Assembly: GCF_010983895.1 (NCBI RefSeq)
Contig: NZ_CP048836.1
Span: 4,154,001-4,218,000, forward strand
Length of the DNA stretch: 64,000 nt
DNA from: Nitrogeniibacter mangrovi
GTDB lineage: Bacteria > Pseudomonadota > Gammaproteobacteria > Burkholderiales > Rhodocyclaceae
Direction: 5' to 3'
Made by a program: the position numbers and the translations under genes. The notes below the pieces were generated by a model, which saw nothing but the letters and a program-made list of their open reading frames with translations, had not been told where the DNA came from and ran no database searches. Positions 60,841 to 64,000 of this stretch are shown piece after piece (the stretch's first letter is position 1; each line of letters starts with the position of its first letter).

Positions 60841-61737
60841 ATGCGAATCGGCATCGATCTGGGCGGCACCAAGATCGAAGCGATCGCGCTTGACGCACAG
60901 GGCGTCGCGCGCCTGCGCCGTCGCGTACCCACGCCCCAGGGCGACTATCCGGCCACCGTCGCCGCCATCGTCGATCTCGTGCGCGGGCTCGAAGCATCGC
61001 TGGACGCGCGCGCCACTGTCGGCATCGGCACGCCCGGCGCGCCCTCGCGGGTGGACGGGCGCATGAAGAACGCCAATTCCACCTGTCTCATCGGCCAGCC
61101 GCTGCAGGCGGACCTGGAAGCGGCGCTCGGGCGCCCCGTCCGACTCGCCAATGACGCCAACTGCCTCGCCGTGTCCGAAGCCACCGACGGCGCCGCCGCC
61201 GGTGCCGCGGTGGTGTTCGGCGTCATCGTCGGCACCGGCGTGGGGGGCGGCATCGTCGTCGACGGCCGGCCCCTGGTGGGCGCCAACGCCATCGCCGGCG
61301 AGTGGGGCCACAATCCGCTCGCCGACCCGGAACCGGCGCGGCCGTGCTACTGCGGCCGGCTCGGCTGCGTGGAGACCTGGCTGTCGGGGCCGGGGCTGGC
61401 GGCCGATCATGCGCAGCACAGCGGCCAGCGACGCGACGCGCGTCAGATCGTCGACGCCGCGGCCGCGGGCGATGCCGATTGCGAGCGCAGCCTGCAACGC
61501 TACGAGGCGCGCCTGGCCCGGGCGCTGGCCACGGTGATCAACATCCTCGATCCGGAGGTGATCGTGCTCGGCGGCGGGCTCTCCCAGCTCGCCCGCCTGT
61601 ACGAGAACGTGCCGCGCCTGTGGGTGCCGCACGTGTTCTCCGACACCATCGCCACCCGCCTCGTCCCCCCCATGCATGGCGACAGTTCGGGCGTGCGCGG
61701 CGCCGCCTGGCTGTGGCCTCAGGAGGTCCGCACATGA
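60841..61737 (+). CDS. mak: ROK-family fructokinase
   Basis: The 298-residue sugar kinase has IDLGGTKIEAIALD (phosphate site), GTPGAPSR, NANSTCLIG, NDANCLAVSEA, and the ROK zinc/substrate motif EWGHNPL with CYCGRLGCVE. The arrangement is that of Mak (manno(fructo)kinase). Its stop overlaps the MOSC gene start (ATGA at 61734). Confidence 0.9.
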   Translation: MRIGIDLGGTKIEAIALDAQGVARLRRRVPTPQGDYPATVAAIVDLVRGLEASLDARATVGIGTPGAPSRVDGRMKNANSTCLIGQPLQADLEAALGRPVRLANDANCLAVSEATDGAAAGAAVVFGVIVGTGVGGGIVVDGRPLVGANAIAGEWGHNPLADPEPARPCYCGRLGCVETWLSGPGLAADHAQHSGQRRDARQIVDAAAAGDADCERSLQRYEARLARALATVINILDPEVIVLGGGLSQLARLYENVPRLWVPHVFSDTIATRLVPPMHGDSSGVRGAAWLWPQEVRT

Positions 61738-62405
61738 CTCAGGATACCTGGCAGCCGGTCGGCGTCTTCGTCGGCGGCCTGCGCCCCTTGCCTCCCGAAG
61801 GCCAGATGACCGGCATGTACAAGGCGCGCCAGGGAGGGCCGGTGCGTTGCGGCGTCGAAGGCATCGAAGGCGACCGCCAGGGCGACCGCCGCGTGCATGG
61901 GGGGCCCGACAAGGCGGTGCATCTGTATCCGGCGGACCACTACGCCCGGCTCGCCGAGCTGATGCCCGACTGCCCGGTGGCGCTCGGGGCCGGCGTGCTC
62001 GGCGAGAATCTCTCGGTCGCGGGGATCGACGAGGCGCGGGTATGCATCGGCGACGTGTTCGCCCTCGGCGAGGTGCGCCTGCAGGTGAGCCAGCTGCGCC
62101 GCCCGTGCTGGAAGATCAGCCACCGGCTCGGCGTGGACGCGGCCTCGCGCCTGGTGGCGGACCACGGTCTCAATGGCTGGTACTTTCGCGTTGTCGACGG
62201 CGGCCTGATCCCGCCCGAAGGCACGCTGACCCTCGTCGACCGCCCCGCCCCCGCCATGACGCTCGCGCGCCTGTGGGCGGTCGAACAGGCCCATCGCCCC
62301 GCCATCGACGAAGTGCGCGCCCTCGCCGCCACCCCCGGTCTGGCGGCCCAATGGGCCCAGCGGCTCCGCCAGCGCGCCGACTGGCTCGAACGCCACCCCG
62401 GCTGA
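61734..62405 (+). CDS. yiiM: MOSC-domain protein (YiiM-like)
   Basis: The 223-residue protein has a MOSC domain: GDRRVHGGPDKAVHLYPADHY, GVLGENLSVAGIDEARVCIGD, and the conserved Cys in LRRPCWKISHRLG. YiiM of E. coli is a molybdenum-cofactor-linked protein that detoxifies N-hydroxylated bases. Length and motifs match it well. It overlaps the kinase gene by 4 bases. Confidence 0.85.
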   Translation: MTQDTWQPVGVFVGGLRPLPPEGQMTGMYKARQGGPVRCGVEGIEGDRQGDRRVHGGPDKAVHLYPADHYARLAELMPDCPVALGAGVLGENLSVAGIDEARVCIGDVFALGEVRLQVSQLRRPCWKISHRLGVDAASRLVADHGLNGWYFRVVDGGLIPPEGTLTLVDRPAPAMTLARLWAVEQAHRPAIDEVRALAATPGLAAQWAQRLRQRADWLERHPG

Positions 62406-62430
62406 ACATCAAGAACAAGAGGACGCCCCC

Positions 62431-62679
62431 ATGACCATCCACATCAAGCGCCTGTCCGACGGTGGGATGTCCGCCGACGCCGAGCTGCCCCCCGCGCAGC
62501 GCGCGGTCAAGAAGCCCATCCCCCTGGAGGTGCGTCGCATGCCGGAAGCCTTCACCGTGGAGACCCTGGAAGGCACCATGCAGGGCAAGGCGGGGGACTG
62601 GCTGATCACCGGCGTGGATGGCGAGGTGTATCCGTGCGATGCGGACATCTTCGCGCGGACGTACGAGGTGGTCGGGTAG
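62431..62679 (+). CDS. Small hypothetical protein (PGDYIG-type domain)
   Basis: The 82-residue protein has the segment VETLEGTMQGKAGDWLITGVDGEVYPCDADIFARTYE, in which KAGDWLITG resembles the small PGDYIG-type domain found in phage- and plasmid-associated proteins. A ribosome site is not strong. The function is unknown. Confidence 0.72.
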   Translation: MTIHIKRLSDGGMSADAELPPAQRAVKKPIPLEVRRMPEAFTVETLEGTMQGKAGDWLITGVDGEVYPCDADIFARTYEVVG

Positions 62680-62704
62680 CCGGACCGCCTTGCGATGAGC
62701 GGCG

Positions 62705-64000
62705 TTACACGTCCAGTGGATCCACATCCATCCGCCAGCGCACGTCGCGCGCGGTGCCGAGCCGGTAGAGCCGGCGCATCCATTCGCTGAGAAAGCCCTG
62801 CAGCGCGGCCCGCGAGGCCGATTCGACGAGCAGTTGCGCGCGTTCGCGGCGCGCCAGCCGCGTCATGCGCATGGGCACGGGGTCGTAGAGGAAGATGCCG
62901 CCGGGGGCGTCGCTGCGGATGCAGTCGCTGGCGCGGGTGAGGAAGTCGAGGGCGTCGTCGAGCACCGGGGCGTCGGCGCTCAGCATGGCCTGGAAGGTGA
63001 AGGGAGGGAAGTTGGCTTCTTCCCGTTCGGCCAGGGCCATGCGCGCGAAGGCGTCGGTGTCCTGGCGCTGCAGGCACTGGAACAGCGGGTGGTCGGGGAA
63101 TTCGGTCTGGATGAGGACCTCGCCGGCCAGCGCGGCCCGCCCGGCGCGACCGCCGACCTGCATCATCTGCTGGAACAGGCGTTCCGGGGCGCGGAAGTCG
63201 GCGGCATAGAGGGCGCCGTCGGCGCCGATCACGCCGACCAGGGTGAGGCGCGGAAAGTCGTGGCCCTTGGCCATCATCTGGGTGCCGACGAGGATGTCGG
63301 CCTCGCCGGCGTGGATGCGCGCGAGCAGTTCGAGCCAGTGCTTGCGCGAGCGCGCGGCGTCCCGGTCCACGCGCAGAATGCGCGCCTCGGGGAAGCGGGC
63401 GACGAGGCCTTCCTCGAGTTTCTGGGTGCCGCGCCCGAGGGGCTTGAGATCCTGGTTGCCGCACTCCGGGCAGGCATGGGGGATGGACGTGTCGTGGCCG
63501 CAGTGGTGGCAGCGCAGGCGCCGGTCCTTCAGGTGCACCACGCAGTTGGCCGAGCAGTGCGGGCAGGCGCTGATCCAGTCGCAGGCGGGGCAGGAGAGCA
63601 CCGGGGCGTAGCCGCGCCGGTTGAGGAACAGCAGGCTCTGTTCCCGGCGTTCGAGGCGTTCTCCGAGGGCCTTGATCAGGGCCGGCGAGAGGCCGTCCTC
63701 GAGCTTGATGCGGCGGGTGTCGATGAGCCGCACCGTGGGCAGATGCGTGGCGATGGCACGCTGGGTGAGACGCAGCCGGGTGTAACGGCCCTGCTCGGCA
63801 TGGCGCCAGCTCTCCAGCGACGGGGTGGCGGAGCCGAGCACCAGCGGCACCTCGCGCTGGCGCGCGCGCCACACGGCCAGGTCCCGCGCCGAGTAGCGCA
63901 CCCCTTCCTGCTGCTTGTAGGACGGGTCGTGTTCTTCGTCCACCACGATGAGGCCGAGGCGCGGCAGCGGGGTGAAGATGGCCAGCCGGGTGCCGAGCAC
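62705..64000 (-). CDS. priA: Primosomal protein N' (PriA), truncated by window edge
   Basis: This is the C-terminal 431 residues of a replication-restart helicase; the N-terminus lies past the window end. Visible parts include the DEEH helicase motif (VVDEEHDPSYKQQEG), LVLGSATPSLES, the zinc-binding cysteines (CPACDWISACPHC, CHHC, CPEC), QMMAKGHDFPRLTLVGV, and GRAGRAALAGEVLIQT. The gene is complete on its 3' side. Confidence 0.95.
   Translation of the reverse strand: MLGTRLAIFTPLPRLGLIVVDEEHDPSYKQQEGVRYSARDLAVWRARQREVPLVLGSATPSLESWRHAEQGRYTRLRLTQRAIATHLPTVRLIDTRRIKLEDGLSPALIKALGERLERREQSLLFLNRRGYAPVLSCPACDWISACPHCSANCVVHLKDRRLRCHHCGHDTSIPHACPECGNQDLKPLGRGTQKLEEGLVARFPEARILRVDRDAARSRKHWLELLARIHAGEADILVGTQMMAKGHDFPRLTLVGVIGADGALYAADFRAPERLFQQMMQVGGRAGRAALAGEVLIQTEFPDHPLFQCLQRQDTDAFARMALAEREEANFPPFTFQAMLSADAPVLDDALDFLTRASDCIRSDAPGGIFLYDPVPMRMTRLARRERAQLLVESASRAALQGFLSEWMRRLYRLGTARDVRWRMDVDPLDV

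Overview
The window is GC-rich chromosomal DNA with short intergenic gaps and many 4-base ATGA start/stop overlaps. The gene set suggests a betaproteobacterium, most likely Rhodocyclales (Azoarcus/Thauera/Zoogloea relatives). It has EarP beside an elongation factor P with Arg32, a PEP-CTERM surface protein, an NsrR-hemerythrin-ferredoxin-NnrS nitric-oxide locus, the glutathione formaldehyde pathway, and a very large multi-PAS signalling protein. The taxonomic placement is inference.

Layout. 1-11.6 kb: phosphatidylserine decarboxylase, a haloacid dehalogenase, a radical SAM protein, a five-PAS GGDEF-EAL protein, a P3A proton ATPase coupled to a PHA-synthase-like hydrolase, a pseudouridine synthase, a CheY-like regulator and YjbQ. 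11.5-14.2 kb: nsrR diverging from a hemerythrin/7Fe-ferredoxin/NnrS operon, with two overlapping NsrR-type operators between them. 14.2-24.7 kb: a RutE-like nitroreductase, an OmpA-like protein, PrfC, then a hybrid histidine kinase, an HD-GYP response regulator and an AAA+ ATPase. 24.7-25.5 kb: about ten copies of a 79-bp tandem repeat. 25.7-28.5 kb: the 5-oxoprolinase genes pxpBCA and a small lipoprotein. 28.6-33.8 kb: a pseudokinase, a frameshifted luciferase-like oxidoreductase, a J-domain protein and a flavin-binding PPOX protein.

The standout region is 34.0-37.6 kb. Here GC drops visibly and five minus-strand ORFs are separated by short imperfect palindromes with integron core sites: a cassette array with no integrase in the window (a CALIN). 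The cassettes encode an RNase H-like/DUF429-like protein (tentative), a small membrane protein, an Imm8-family immunity protein, a HEPN-domain protein and a 4Fe-4S uracil-DNA glycosylase-like protein. A 3' remnant of an IS110-family transposase lies beside the array. The mix suggests a defence or toxin/antitoxin function.

37.9-64 kb is ordinary chromosome: SrkA, TerC (frameshifted), a sirtuin, an amidotransferase with an msrB remnant, a PEP-CTERM protein, an MscS channel, OmpA-like lipoprotein, a PAS protein overlapping a chemoreceptor (possibly a split aerotaxis receptor), RdgC, RsuA, TauE/SafE, EarP and EF-P, a LysR regulator diverging from frmA-fghA, AmpG, a SMUG1-like glycosylase, fructokinase, a MOSC protein, and PriA cut by the window edge.

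Two genes (30.9 kb and 39.3 kb) each carry a single apparent base deletion in a C/G run. These could be sequencing errors rather than true pseudogenes.
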